Shown piece after piece: positions 36,713-45,094 of a stretch of 64,000 nucleotides of DNA. Where the stretch lies: contig NZ_FNDS01000003.1 in NCBI RefSeq assembly GCF_900099785.1, forward strand, positions 310,001-374,000, written 5' to 3'. Both the position numbers and the translations under genes were made by a program. The stretch is from Pseudomonas panipatensis. Lineage in GTDB: Bacteria > Pseudomonadota > Gammaproteobacteria > Pseudomonadales > Pseudomonadaceae. Position 1 is the first letter of the stretch. The number at the start of each line of letters is the position of its first letter. Below the pieces are notes generated by a model. The model ran no database searches. It saw nothing but the letters and a program-made list of their open reading frames with translations, and was not told the origin of the DNA.

Positions 36713-37861
36713 ATGTCCGCCTTCACCGAATACTTCGACGATAGCCATCGCCTGGTCCGTGACGCGGTGCGCCGCTTCGTCGAGCGTGAAATCCTCCCGT
36801 ACATCGCCGAGTGGGAAGAGGCCGAAGCCTTTCCCCGCGAGCTGTATCGCAAGGCGGGCGAGGCCGGCATCCTCGGCATCGGCTACCCGGAAGCCTATGG
36901 CGGCAGCCACGAGGGCGACCTGTTCGCCAAGCTGGCCGCCAGCGAAGAACTGATGCGCAGCGGCTCCGGCGGCCTGGTGGCCGGCCTCGGTTCCCTGGAT
37001 ATCGGCCTGCCGCCGCTGCTCAAGTGGGGCCGCCCGGCCTTGCGCGAGCGCATCGTGCCGCAGGTGCTGGCCGGCGAAAAGATCATCGCCCTGGCGGTCA
37101 CCGAGCCCTCCGGCGGCTCCGACGTGGCCAGCCTGAAGACCCGTGCGGTGCGCGACGGCGAGTATTACCGCGTGAGCGGCAGCAAGACCTTCATCACCAG
37201 CGGCGTGCGTGCCGACTACTACACGGTGGCGGTGCGTACCGGCGGCGACGGCTTCGGCGGCGTCAGCCTGCTGCTGGTGGAGAAGGGCACGCCGGGCTTC
37301 AGCGTCGGTCGCCAGTTGAAGAAGATGGGCTGGTGGGCCTCGGACACCGCCGAACTGTTCTTCGACGACTGCCGGGTGCCGCTGGAAAACCTGATCGGCA
37401 TGGAGAACATGGGCTTCGCCTGCATCATGGCCAACTTCCAGAGCGAGCGCCTGGCCCTGGCGACCATGGCCAACATGACCGCCCAACTGGCCCTGGAGGA
37501 GGCGCTGAAATGGAGCGCCGAGCGCGAAGCCTTCGGCAAGCCGATCGGCAAGTTCCAGGTGCTCAAGCACCGCCTGGCGGAGATGGCCACCCAGGTCGAG
37601 GTGTCCCGCGAGTTCACCTATCGCCAGGCGGCGAAGATGGCGGCGGGCAAGAGCGTGATCAAGGAAATCTCCATGGCCAAGAACTTCGCCACCGACGTCG
37701 CCGACCGCGTGGTCTACGACGCCGTGCAACTGCTCGGCGGCATGGGCTACATGCGCGAAAGCCTGGTCGAGCGCCTGTACCGCGACAACCGCATCCTCTC
37801 CATCGGCGGCGGTACGCGGGAGATCATGAACGAGATCATCGCCAAGCAGATGGGCTTGTAG
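36713..37861 (+). CDS. Acyl-CoA dehydrogenase
   Basis: The 382-residue protein has the usual three-part fold: an N-terminal helical domain, a middle beta domain with the flavin-binding motif (VTEPSGGSDVASLKTRAVRD; FITSGVRADYYTVAVRT) and a C-terminal helical domain (LLGGMGYMRESLVERLYRD; IGGGTREIM), all typical of FAD acyl-CoA dehydrogenases. It oxidises an acyl-CoA to the enoyl-CoA and passes electrons to ETF. The chain-length specificity cannot be read from the sequence. The gene lies 125 bp after recR with its own ribosome binding site (GGAG) and ends before a bidirectional terminator. Confidence 0.93.
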   Translation: MSAFTEYFDDSHRLVRDAVRRFVEREILPYIAEWEEAEAFPRELYRKAGEAGILGIGYPEAYGGSHEGDLFAKLAASEELMRSGSGGLVAGLGSLDIGLPPLLKWGRPALRERIVPQVLAGEKIIALAVTEPSGGSDVASLKTRAVRDGEYYRVSGSKTFITSGVRADYYTVAVRTGGDGFGGVSLLLVEKGTPGFSVGRQLKKMGWWASDTAELFFDDCRVPLENLIGMENMGFACIMANFQSERLALATMANMTAQLALEEALKWSAEREAFGKPIGKFQVLKHRLAEMATQVEVSREFTYRQAAKMAAGKSVIKEISMAKNFATDVADRVVYDAVQLLGGMGYMRESLVERLYRDNRILSIGGGTREIMNEIIAKQMGL

Positions 37862-37912
37862 TCCCTGACCGTTCTCGCCCGATAAAGCCAGCCGCGGCGC
37901 CCCATCGGCACG

Positions 37913-37943
37913 AAAAAAGCCCGCTCATCCAAGCGGGCTTTTT
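37913..37943. terminator. Bidirectional rho-independent terminator
   Basis: AAAAAGCCCGCT and AGCGGGCTTTTT form a stem around a 6-nt loop, with T runs readable on both strands. It serves the acyl-CoA dehydrogenase and the convergent SDR gene. Confidence 0.92.
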
Positions 37944-37957
37944 CTCGTGCGGGCTGC

Positions 37958-38842
37958 TTACTCCGCTTCATAGCCCTCGGAGCCTTTCTTCGGCCTGGGT
38001 GCCAAGCGCACCGCCAGGCGCATGCTGGCGGTGACCAGGCGCTGGTACATGACTGGCAGCAGCCGCAGCATGAGGTCGATGGCATGCGCGTCGGGGCCGA
38101 TGAGGATGCGCCGGCTGTCACGCTCGACGCCGCGCAGGATCACTTGGGCGGCCTTTTCCGGGGTGGTGCGCAGCAACTGATCGTTGAACTGCTGGCGCGC
38201 GGCGCTGGCGCTCTGTCCGGTGACCTTGACCATGCTGTCATTCATGCGCGCGGTCTTGGCGATGTTGGTCTTGATGCCGCCGGGGTGCACGCAACTGGCC
38301 GACACGCCGCTGCGCGCCATGTCCAGCTCCTGGCGCAGCGACTCGGTGAAGCCGCGCACGGCGAACTTGGTGGCGTTGTAGGCGCTCATGCCCGGCTGCG
38401 AGAACAGCCCGAAGACGCTGGAGACGTTGATCACATGCCCGTCGCCGGAGGCCTTGAGGTGCGGCAGGAAGGCCTTGGTGCCATAGACCACGCCCCAGAA
38501 GTTGATGTTGGTGATCCACTCGTACTCGTCGTAGTCACTGTCCTCCACGGTGCCGGCGTGGGCGACCCCGGCGTTGTTGAAGATCAGGTTGACCTTGCCG
38601 TGCGCCTGCACCGTCCTCGCGGCCCAGGCATGCACCTGCTCGCGGTCGGCGACGTCGACCACCTCGGTGGAGATGCGCACGCCGTAGGCGGCCAGGGCCT
38701 CGCGGGTTTCCTCCAGGCCGTCGGCATTGACGTCGGCCAGCGCCAGGTGGCAACCGCGGACGGCCAGTTCCTGCGCCAGGGCGCGGCCGATGCCGGAACC
38801 GGCGCCGGTGATGGCGGCGACTTTGTTCTCGAAGGATTTCAT
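37958..38842 (-). CDS. Short-chain dehydrogenase/reductase
   Basis: The 294-residue classical SDR has the cofactor motif TGAGSGIG (about 12-19), NNAGVAHAG, and catalytic Ser and YNATK (S...Y-x-x-x-K; NVSSVFGLFSQPGMSAYNAT). The C-terminal extension of about 60 residues has a basic tail. The start overlaps the stop of the monooxygenase gene by 4 bp (ATGA), so the two are translationally coupled. It probably oxidises or reduces an alcohol or ketone linked to the monooxygenase reaction. The substrate is unknown. Confidence 0.93.
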   Translation of the reverse strand: MKSFENKVAAITGAGSGIGRALAQELAVRGCHLALADVNADGLEETREALAAYGVRISTEVVDVADREQVHAWAARTVQAHGKVNLIFNNAGVAHAGTVEDSDYDEYEWITNINFWGVVYGTKAFLPHLKASGDGHVINVSSVFGLFSQPGMSAYNATKFAVRGFTESLRQELDMARSGVSASCVHPGGIKTNIAKTARMNDSMVKVTGQSASAARQQFNDQLLRTTPEKAAQVILRGVERDSRRILIGPDAHAIDLMLRLLPVMYQRLVTASMRLAVRLAPRPKKGSEGYEAE

Positions 38843-40383
38843 GCCGGAACCTCCTCGGCGCGGGCGGACGGAGTGGCGGCCGGTTCGGCGAACGGGCGTG
38901 CCTGCAAATGATAGGCGGCCGGATCGAAGTGTCGGGTGAGCAGGCGGAAGCGCCAGGTGAAGCCCGGCCACAGGGTGCAGTTGCGCCCGCTCAGCGGGTG
39001 CAGGTACCAGCTCTTGCAGCCGCCGACGTTCCACACGCTGTGGCTGAGGCCGCGCTGCAATCTGGCGTTCCAGCGCGCCTGCGCCTCCGGCTTGACGTCG
39101 AGGCTGAGCAGTTCGCGGCGCCGCATGAACCTGAGCGCGTCGAGCACATAGGCGATCTGCGATTCGATCATGTAGACCATGGAGTTGTGGCCCAGGCCGG
39201 TGTTCGGCCCCATCAGGAAGAACAGGTTGGGGAAGCCTTGGGTGACCGTGCCTTTGTAGGCTTCCGGGCCTTCTGGCCAGGTATCCAGCAGGTCGACGCC
39301 GTTGCGGCCGAACACGCAGCCGCGGGGGATCGGATCGTTGGCGGTGAAGCCGGTGCCGAAGATGATCGCATCCACCTCGCGTTCCTGGCCGTCGGCGGTG
39401 ACGATGCTGTGCGCGCGCACCTCGCGGATGCCCACGGTGATCACCTCGGCGTTGGGCGCGGCGAGGGCGGGGTAGTAGTTCGGTGACATCAGCACCCGCT
39501 TGCAACCAATGGTGTAGTCCGGGGTGACCTTGCGCCGCAGTTCCGGGTCGGCAATCTGCTGGTGGATGTAGCGCAGCGCCAGCTTGCCCACCAGTTTCAT
39601 CGCCCAGGGCGCGAAGGTGAATCCGAGCACGCGGCCTTCGAGCAGGCTGTAGAGGGCGCCGCGCCAGAGTTTCTGCGCCAGCGGGAAGTGCTTGAAGCGC
39701 GCGCGTTCCTTGTCGCTGATGGCGCGGTCGGGCTTGGGCAGGATCCACGGCGCGGTGCGCTGGTAGAGGTCGAGCCTGGCCACCTGCGGCTGGATCTCGG
39801 GGACGAACTGGATCGCCGAGGCGCCGGTGCCGATCACCGCCACGCGCTTGCCGGCGAGGTCGTAGTCGTGGTCCCAGTTCTGCGAGTGGAAGCACTTGCC
39901 CGCGAAGGTTTCCAGGCCGTCGAGCGCCGGAATCGACGGGATCGACAGCGCGCCCATGCCGGACACCACGGCCTGGGCGGTGTAGTGGTTGCCCTGGGCA
40001 TCGTGCAGGTGCCACAGCTGCTGCTCGTCGTCCCAGGCCATGCGGCGCACCTCGGTGTTCAGCAGGGTGCGGTCCTGCAACTGGTATTTCTGCCAGCAGT
40101 GCTCCAGATAGGCGCGGATTTCCGGTTGGCGAGCGAACATGCGCGTCCATTCCGGGTTCGGCTCGAAGGAGAAGGAGTAGACATGGGACTGCACGTCGCA
40201 GGCGCAGCCGGGATAGTTGTTGACGCGCCAGGTGCCGCCGACGCCGGCATCCTTCTCGAACAGCAGGAAGTCCTCTTCGCCTTGCTGGCTCAGGCGGATG
40301 GCCATGCCGAGCCCGGAAAACCCGGTGCCGATGATGGCGACCCTGCAGTGCCTGCTCGGGGCGGTCTGAGTGTGCTTACCCAT
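38839..40383 (-). CDS. Baeyer-Villiger-type flavin monooxygenase
   Basis: The protein has 514 residues and two Rossmann motifs: FAD site IIGTGFSGLGMA (near residue 17) and NADPH site VIGTGASAIQFVPE (about 183). Between them is the fingerprint FAGKCFHSQNWD (FxGxxxHxxxW), the mark of type I Baeyer-Villiger monooxygenases. A typical IFGTGFTAND follows in the second half. Such enzymes insert an oxygen next to a ketone to give an ester, using NADPH and O2. The SDR gene is coupled downstream and a TetR regulator is divergent upstream, with two operators 32 bp or more before the start. The physiological substrate is unknown. Confidence 0.92.
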   Translation of the reverse strand: MGKHTQTAPSRHCRVAIIGTGFSGLGMAIRLSQQGEEDFLLFEKDAGVGGTWRVNNYPGCACDVQSHVYSFSFEPNPEWTRMFARQPEIRAYLEHCWQKYQLQDRTLLNTEVRRMAWDDEQQLWHLHDAQGNHYTAQAVVSGMGALSIPSIPALDGLETFAGKCFHSQNWDHDYDLAGKRVAVIGTGASAIQFVPEIQPQVARLDLYQRTAPWILPKPDRAISDKERARFKHFPLAQKLWRGALYSLLEGRVLGFTFAPWAMKLVGKLALRYIHQQIADPELRRKVTPDYTIGCKRVLMSPNYYPALAAPNAEVITVGIREVRAHSIVTADGQEREVDAIIFGTGFTANDPIPRGCVFGRNGVDLLDTWPEGPEAYKGTVTQGFPNLFFLMGPNTGLGHNSMVYMIESQIAYVLDALRFMRRRELLSLDVKPEAQARWNARLQRGLSHSVWNVGGCKSWYLHPLSGRNCTLWPGFTWRFRLLTRHFDPAAYHLQARPFAEPAATPSARAEEVPA

Positions 40384-40414
40384 TGCCTAGCTCCTGTTAT
40401 GGTTATTTTCAGGC

Positions 40415-40457
40415 GTATACAAGTGTCTACGTGATTGCAATGTAGACAGCTGTATAC
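40415..40457. promoter_or_regulatory. Doubled palindromic operator between TetR and monooxygenase genes
   Basis: Two 16-bp quasi-palindromes, GTATACAAGTGTCTAC (40415-40430) and GTAGACAGCTGTATAC (40442-40457), share the core ACA-nn-TGT and are themselves inverted relative to each other, 27 bp centre to centre. They sit in the divergent promoter region and are the natural operator of the TetR protein encoded at 40498. The ACA-nn-TGT core is also typical of FabR/DesT-like operators. Confidence 0.75.
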
Positions 40458-40497
40458 TCGCGGGCAACCAACCTTCGGTCGGGCGGAGCAGGCAAGG

Positions 40498-41202
40498 ATG
40501 AGTGACGAACGGGAAGCGGTAACACCTCGCCAGGTCGAGGCACCGGGCAAGCGCCTGCTGATCGATGCGGCGCTGCGTCTGGCGTCGAGCCGGCGTAGCC
40601 TGAGCAGCCTGGGCTTGCGTGAGTTGGCGCGGGAAGCCGGGTTGAACCCGAACACCTTTTACCGTCACTTCAGCGACGTCGATGACCTCGGCCTGGCGAT
40701 CATCCGCGACATCGCCACGCAATTGCGCCAGCCGCTGCGCGACCTGCGCCGCGAAGCCGCCGCTCGCGTGCCGCCGCGCGCCGCCGCTGCCGCAGCCCCT
40801 TTCGGCATTGACTTCGAGCGTGGCCGGCGGGTCTGCGCAGAGACGGTCGGGCTGTTCTTCGACTTCGTCGCCGGGCACCCGGAAGCCTTCATCATCGGCG
40901 TGCGCGAACTGCACGGACCCTCGCCGGTGCTGCGCGAGGCGCTGGGACGGGTCATGGACGATTTCGGCGCCGACATGGCCGACGACATCGTGGCCTTCCA
41001 CCTGCTGCCGGCCGTGCCGGAAGCCGAGGTCCGCCAGCTATCGTGGTTGATCAGCCGGCAGTTGTTCCAGCTATCGCTGGATTACCTGGCGTTACCGCCC
41101 GAGCGACGGGACCAGGTCTGCGCGCTCGCCGAGCGGCAGATCCTCCTGCTGTTCAGCGGAGCGGCCGTGGTGCAGGCGTTGGGATTGGAGAAACAGGCGT
41201 AG
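40498..41202 (+). CDS. TetR-family transcriptional regulator
   Basis: The protein has 234 residues. Its N-terminal helix-turn-helix (LGLRELAREAGLNPNTFYRH, about 40-60) is typical of TetR, and the C-terminal ligand domain resembles the FabR/DesT lipid-responsive group (GHPEAFIIGVRELHGPSPVL). The ATG at 40498 has GGAG 9 bp upstream; an earlier in-frame ATG at 40435 lies inside the operator region and is rejected. It is divergent from the monooxygenase/SDR pair and probably represses both these genes and itself through the doubled operator. The likely effector is a fatty acyl compound, by family analogy only. Confidence 0.88.
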   Translation: MSDEREAVTPRQVEAPGKRLLIDAALRLASSRRSLSSLGLRELAREAGLNPNTFYRHFSDVDDLGLAIIRDIATQLRQPLRDLRREAAARVPPRAAAAAAPFGIDFERGRRVCAETVGLFFDFVAGHPEAFIIGVRELHGPSPVLREALGRVMDDFGADMADDIVAFHLLPAVPEAEVRQLSWLISRQLFQLSLDYLALPPERRDQVCALAERQILLLFSGAAVVQALGLEKQA

Positions 41203-41210
41203 GCGCTGCG

Positions 41211-41575
41211 GCAACGCCGACCGAGCGCGGCATGGGTATCGCGCTGCGCGCTCAACCCATCCTACGGGGGTGGGTGGATGCTTTCGTAGGATGGGACGAG
41301 CGCAGCGATTCCCATGCTGTCGGTGGGCGCGGCATGGGTATCGAGCTGCGCGCTCAACCCATCCTACGTGTGGGTGGATGCATTCGTAGGATGGGACGAG
41401 CGAAGCGATTCCCATGCTGTCGGTGGGCGCGGCATGGGTATCGCGCTGCGCGCTCAACCCATCCTACGTGTGGGTGGATGCATTCGTAGGATGGGACGAG
41501 CGCAGCGATTCCTATGCTGTCGGCGAGTGCCGAATGGGTATCCCGCTGCGCGCTCGATCCCGCCTACGGGTGAGG
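41211..41575. repeat. 100-bp tandem array of palindromic units
   Basis: Three units beginning GTAGGATGGGACGAGCG start at 41286, 41386 and 41486, an exact period of 100 bp, with partial units on each side (about 3.5 copies). Within each unit the left arm (GTAGGATGGG ... GCGATTCCCAT) is the inverse of the right arm (ATGGGTATCG ... AACCCATCCTAC), so each can fold into a long imperfect hairpin. The open frames across it are read in several frames and are not genes. It fills the space between the TetR gene and the ybgE-like gene. Similar dispersed repeats occur in Pseudomonas genomes. Confidence 0.9.
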
Positions 41576-41585
41576 TGGGCGGGGT

Positions 41586-41885
41586 TCAGGCGATCCGCGC
41601 CATCGCCAGCAGTCCATAGCCCAGCAGCATCAACGGCCAGCCGCACAGCGGGCCGAAGAGGATGGCCCAGAGCCGGCCGCGTGGGTCGAAGCCGACGCCG
41701 TGGACGAAGCCGGCGCTGACCCCGAGCATCACCAGCATCAGCAGGCCATGGCTGTAGCGGCCCTGGGCGTCGAGCATCAGCGCGGGGTGGATCAACAGGA
41801 TCAGCGCCAGGGGCGCCGCCAGCAGCAGCGAGAGGATACGGCTGGCGGTGCCCCAGGCGCTGCGCTCAGGCATTGCTGTTGTCAT
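41586..41885 (-). CDS. Cytochrome bd operon small membrane protein (YbgE-like)
   Basis: The protein has 99 residues with three hydrophobic helices (ILSLLLAAPLALILLIHPAL; LLMLVMLGVSAGFVHGVGF; LFGPLCGWPLMLLGYGLL). HGVGFDP and PLCGWPLM resemble the YbgE family found in cyd operons. The start at 41885 overlaps the cydX stop by 20 bp; a second ATG at 41873 is possible. It is the last gene of the cydPABX operon. Its role in bd oxidase assembly or activity is not established. Confidence 0.75.
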   Translation of the reverse strand: MTTAMPERSAWGTASRILSLLLAAPLALILLIHPALMLDAQGRYSHGLLMLVMLGVSAGFVHGVGFDPRGRLWAILFGPLCGWPLMLLGYGLLAMARIA

Positions 41886-41982
41886 CGTTATCCAGGTTCT
41901 GCGTGGTTTCCAGCCACAGGGCATTGATGATGCCGAAGCTGCAGGCCAGCAGGATTCCGAGTATCCAGGCGAAGTACCACAT
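41866..41982 (-). CDS. cydX: Cytochrome bd small subunit CydX
   Basis: This 38-residue single-helix protein (MWYFAWILGILLACSFGIIN, then ALWLE) matches the CydX/CbdX family, whose start MWYF.WILG is very conserved. It stabilises the haem b/d centres of CydAB. It lies 12 bp after cydB and overlaps the ybgE-like gene. It is too short for ordinary gene calling. Confidence 0.93.
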   Translation of the reverse strand: MWYFAWILGILLACSFGIINALWLETTQNLDNDDNSNA

Positions 41983-41994
41983 GCGAATCGCTCC

Positions 41995-43131
41995 TCAGTA
42001 AAGGCCGTGGGGGTTGGCTTCGATGTGCTTGTGGGTCAGGCGCCCCCACATGCGTGCGTAGCCCCAGAGGGTGTAGGCGAGGATGATCGGCACGAACACG
42101 CAGGCCACGCCGAACATGATGCCCAGGGTCTTGCGGCTGGACACCGCGTCCCACACCGTCAGGCTCGAGGCCAGGCTTTCGCTGGAGGGGAGGACGAAGG
42201 GGAACAGGGCGAAGCCGGCGGTGCAGAGCGTACCGACGATCGCCAGGGCGCTGCCGAGGAAGGCCAGCCCGGCACGCCCGGCGCTGGCCGCGGCGAGGGC
42301 GATGAGCCCACCGAGGATGCCCAGCACCGGCGCGCCCATGGTCAGCGGGTAGCTGTGGTAGTTGGCCAGCCAGCCCGGATTGTTCAGGGCGACTGCCTTG
42401 TTCAGCGGATTGAGCACCGCGTTGCCGTCCACCGCCGAGACCAGGCTGTAGCCGTGCATGCCGACGCTGACCCAGACGCCGGCGCCGATGAAGGCGACCA
42501 GGTAGACCAGGGCGCAGAGGCGCGCGGCGCTGCGCGAGCGCTGCGCCAGTTCGCCGTCGGTGCGCAGCATCAGCCAGGCGCCGCCGTGCAGGCTGAGCAT
42601 GCTCAGGCTGACCACGCCGGCGAGCAGCGCGAAGGGGTTGAGCAGGGCGAAGAAGGAGCCGTGGTAGGACGGTCGCATCATCTCGTCGAGGCTGAACGGC
42701 AGACCCTCGAACAGGTTGCCGAAGGCCACGCCGAAGACCAGCGCCGGCACCGCGCCGCCGACGAACAGGGCCCAGTCCCAGACGCTGCGCCAGCGCGGGT
42801 CTTCCAGCTTGCTGCGGTAGTCGAAGCCGACCGGCCGGCAGAACAGCGCGAAGAGCACCAGCAGCAGGGCCCAGTAGAGCCCCGAGAAGGCGGTGGCGTA
42901 GACCATCGGCCAGGCGGCGAAGAGCGCGCCGCCGGCGGTGATGAACCACACCTGGTTGCCGTCCCAGTGCGGAGCGATGGTGTTGATCGCCACGCGCCGT
43001 TCGCTGTCGTTCCTGGCGACGAAGGGCAGCAGCGCCATCGCGCCCATGTCGAAGCCGTCGGTGAGGGCGAAGCCGATCAGCAGTACGCCGATCAGCACCC
43101 ACCAGATGAGTTTCAGGGTTTCGTAATCCAT
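41995..43131 (-). CDS. cydB: Cytochrome bd ubiquinol oxidase subunit II
   Basis: The protein has 378 residues, near the 379 of Escherichia CydB. The N-terminus MDYETLKLIWWVLIGVLLIG and the phrase FALTDGFDMGAMALLPFVA are hallmark CydB. Eight or nine membrane helices are visible and TIAPHWDGNQVWFITAGGAL is the conserved periplasmic-side motif. GAGGAG precedes the ATG. It lies 11 bp after cydA in the order cydP-A-B-X-ybgE. It forms the quinol oxidase with CydA and helps hold the haems. Confidence 0.96.
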   Translation of the reverse strand: MDYETLKLIWWVLIGVLLIGFALTDGFDMGAMALLPFVARNDSERRVAINTIAPHWDGNQVWFITAGGALFAAWPMVYATAFSGLYWALLLVLFALFCRPVGFDYRSKLEDPRWRSVWDWALFVGGAVPALVFGVAFGNLFEGLPFSLDEMMRPSYHGSFFALLNPFALLAGVVSLSMLSLHGGAWLMLRTDGELAQRSRSAARLCALVYLVAFIGAGVWVSVGMHGYSLVSAVDGNAVLNPLNKAVALNNPGWLANYHSYPLTMGAPVLGILGGLIALAAASAGRAGLAFLGSALAIVGTLCTAGFALFPFVLPSSESLASSLTVWDAVSSRKTLGIMFGVACVFVPIILAYTLWGYARMWGRLTHKHIEANPHGLY

Positions 43132-43142
43132 GGCGGTACTCC

Positions 43143-44717
43143 TCAGGCCGTGGCTGCGTGGGCGCCGGCGCCCTGTTCGAAGTGATAACGACCGGTGTGC
43201 AGGCTCGACGGGCCGAGACGGGCGAACTTGATCATCAGGTACAGCTCGACGACCAGCAGCAGGCTGTAGAAGGCGACCAGCGCGGTCAGCGAGCCCCACA
43301 GGTCATGGGTACTCAGGCTGGAAGCGGACAGGTGCACGGGCAGCACCTCACCGATGGACCAGGGTTGGCGGCCGTGTTCGGCGACGTACCAGCCGGTCTG
43401 TGCGGCGATCCACGGCAGCGGCAGGCTGAGCAGGGCCCATTTCAGCAGCCAGCGCTTGCGTTCCTCGTTCTTCCGCGCCGAGGCCCAGAAGGCGCAGACG
43501 AACAGCGCCAGCATGAGGAAGCCACAGGCGACCATGATGCGGAAGCTGAAGAACAGGGTGAGCACGTCGGGAATGGTGTCGAGGGTGGCCAGGCGAATCT
43601 GCTCATCGCTGGCATCGGTCACCTTGGCGGTGTACTTCTTCAGCAGCAGGCCGTAGCCCAGGTCGTTCTTCACCTGGTTGAAGGCATTCAGCGTCGCCTC
43701 GGACTTGTCGCCGCCGCGCAGTTGTTCGAGCAGGGCGTAGGCTTTCATGCCGTTGCGGATGCGCGCCTCATGCTGCACCAGCAGGTCCTTGATACCGGTG
43801 ACTTCCTTATCCAGCGAACGGGTGGCGATCAAGCCGAGCGCGTAGGGAATCTTGATCGCGTAGTGGGTGCGCATCTGCTCCTGGTCGGGAATGCCGAACA
43901 GGGTGAAACCGGCCGGCGCCTCCTCGGTGTTCCATTCCGCCTCGATGGCCGCCAGCTTGGTCTTCTGCACGTCGCCGATCTCATAGCCGGATTCGTCACC
44001 GAGGATGATCACCGAGAGGATCGAGGCCATGCCGAAGGCCGAGGCGATGGCGAAGGAGCGGCGGGCGAAGCCCTGGTCGCGTTTCTTCAGCAGGTAGAAG
44101 CTGGAGATGGCCAGGACGAAGACGGCGCCGGTGACGTAACCGGCCGCCACGGTGTGCACGAACTTGACCTGGGCCACCGGGTTGAACAGCAGGGCGCCGA
44201 AGTCAGTCAGCTCCATGCGCATGGTCTGGAAGTTGAACTCGGCGCCGATCGGATTCTGCATCCAGCCGTTGGCGATCAGGATCCACAGCGCCGAGAGGTT
44301 CGAGCCCAGCGCCACCAGCCAGGTCACCGCCAGGTGCTGGACCTTGGACAGGCGCTCCCAGCCGAAGAAGAACAGGCCGATGAAGGTGGATTCGAGGAAG
44401 AACGCCATCAGGCCTTCGATGGCCAGCGGCGCGCCGAAGATGTCGCCGACGTAGTGGGAGTAGTAGGCCCAGTTGGTGCCGAACTGGAACTCCATGGTCA
44501 ACCCGGTGGTGACGCCGAGCGCGAAGTTGATGCCGAACAGCTTGCCCCAGAACTGGGTCATGTCCTTGTAGACCTGCTTGCCGGTCATTACGTAGACCGA
44601 CTCCATGATCGCCAGCAGGAAGGTCATGCCGAGCGTAAGAGGGACGAACAGGAAGTGGTACATCGCGGTCATGGCGAATTGCAGGCGCGATAAATCGACC
44701 ACGGCTTCCGAAATCAT
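43143..44717 (-). CDS. cydA: Cytochrome bd ubiquinol oxidase subunit I
   Basis: The protein has 524 residues, the size of Escherichia CydA. It contains [20 protein letters not shown] with the haem b595/d ligand His, the GRQPW motif ([14 protein letters not shown]) and a long Q-loop of about 140 residues (from about [10 protein letters not shown] to [10 protein letters not shown]). The Pseudomonas CioA enzymes have a shorter Q-loop, so this is the long, Escherichia-like form. It reduces O2 with quinol at high affinity and generates proton motive force without pumping. The start overlaps the cydP stop by 4 bp. Confidence 0.96.
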   Translation of the reverse strand: MISEAVVDLSRLQFAMTAMYHFLFVPLTLGMTFLLAIMESVYVMTGKQVYKDMTQFWGKLFGINFALGVTTGLTMEFQFGTNWAYYSHYVGDIFGAPLAIEGLMAFFLESTFIGLFFFGWERLSKVQHLAVTWLVALGSNLSALWILIANGWMQNPIGAEFNFQTMRMELTDFGALLFNPVAQVKFVHTVAAGYVTGAVFVLAISSFYLLKKRDQGFARRSFAIASAFGMASILSVIILGDESGYEIGDVQKTKLAAIEAEWNTEEAPAGFTLFGIPDQEQMRTHYAIKIPYALGLIATRSLDKEVTGIKDLLVQHEARIRNGMKAYALLEQLRGGDKSEATLNAFNQVKNDLGYGLLLKKYTAKVTDASDEQIRLATLDTIPDVLTLFFSFRIMVACGFLMLALFVCAFWASARKNEERKRWLLKWALLSLPLPWIAAQTGWYVAEHGRQPWSIGEVLPVHLSASSLSTHDLWGSLTALVAFYSLLLVVELYLMIKFARLGPSSLHTGRYHFEQGAGAHAATA

Positions 44718-44926
44718 CGTGGATTCTCCTTGGGAGAGGCATTGGGGGGCGTCGGGGCACTGCCGAGCAGGTGCTCGAAGACTTGCTGCGGTTGTTCCGC
44801 GGAAGCGGAAGGCGTGTCGAACCAAATGACCTTGATGGCCATCAGCAGGACCAGCTTGATCAGCAGAATGACTGCGATCTCACGAACCAGGGGAATCTTC
44901 CAGGGCGAATTTACTTCCGGGGGCAT
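44714..44926 (-). CDS. cydP: Cytochrome bd small subunit CydP
   Basis: The 70-residue protein has a single membrane helix with the CydP pattern ([20 protein letters not shown], then VIWF) and a Pro/Ala-rich tail. GGAG lies 8 bp before the ATG at 44926. It overlaps cydA by 4 bp and is the first gene of the bd operon. The CydP family is an accessory small subunit in several proteobacteria. Its precise role is not settled. Confidence 0.85.
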   Translation of the reverse strand: MPPEVNSPWKIPLVREIAVILLIKLVLLMAIKVIWFDTPSASAEQPQQVFEHLLGSAPTPPNASPKENPR

Positions 44927-45039
44927 TGAAAGCTCCGACCTAGAGACCTGTAGGAAAATGTGCAGTGCTGCCGTCATATGAGGCAACAAAATCACTCCTT
45001 AGTGTAGTGACTGGATGTCGCAGCGCTAATTGATGAACG

Positions 45040-45067
45040 AAAAAGCCAGGCTATGCCTGGCTTTTTT
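45040..45067. terminator. Bidirectional rho-independent terminator
   Basis: AAAAAGCCAGGC and GCCTGGCTTTTT flank a short TAT loop. It lies just downstream of the hydrolase gene on the minus strand and upstream of cydP, and isolates the cyd operon. Confidence 0.88.
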
Positions 45068-45094
45068 CAGAAGATTGCGAAGAAATGGATGGCG

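Noticed and set aside
41043-41719. Several open frames (74-148 codons) across 41043-41719
   Set aside because: They consist of the 100-bp repeat translated three times and differ in every frame; no coding signal.
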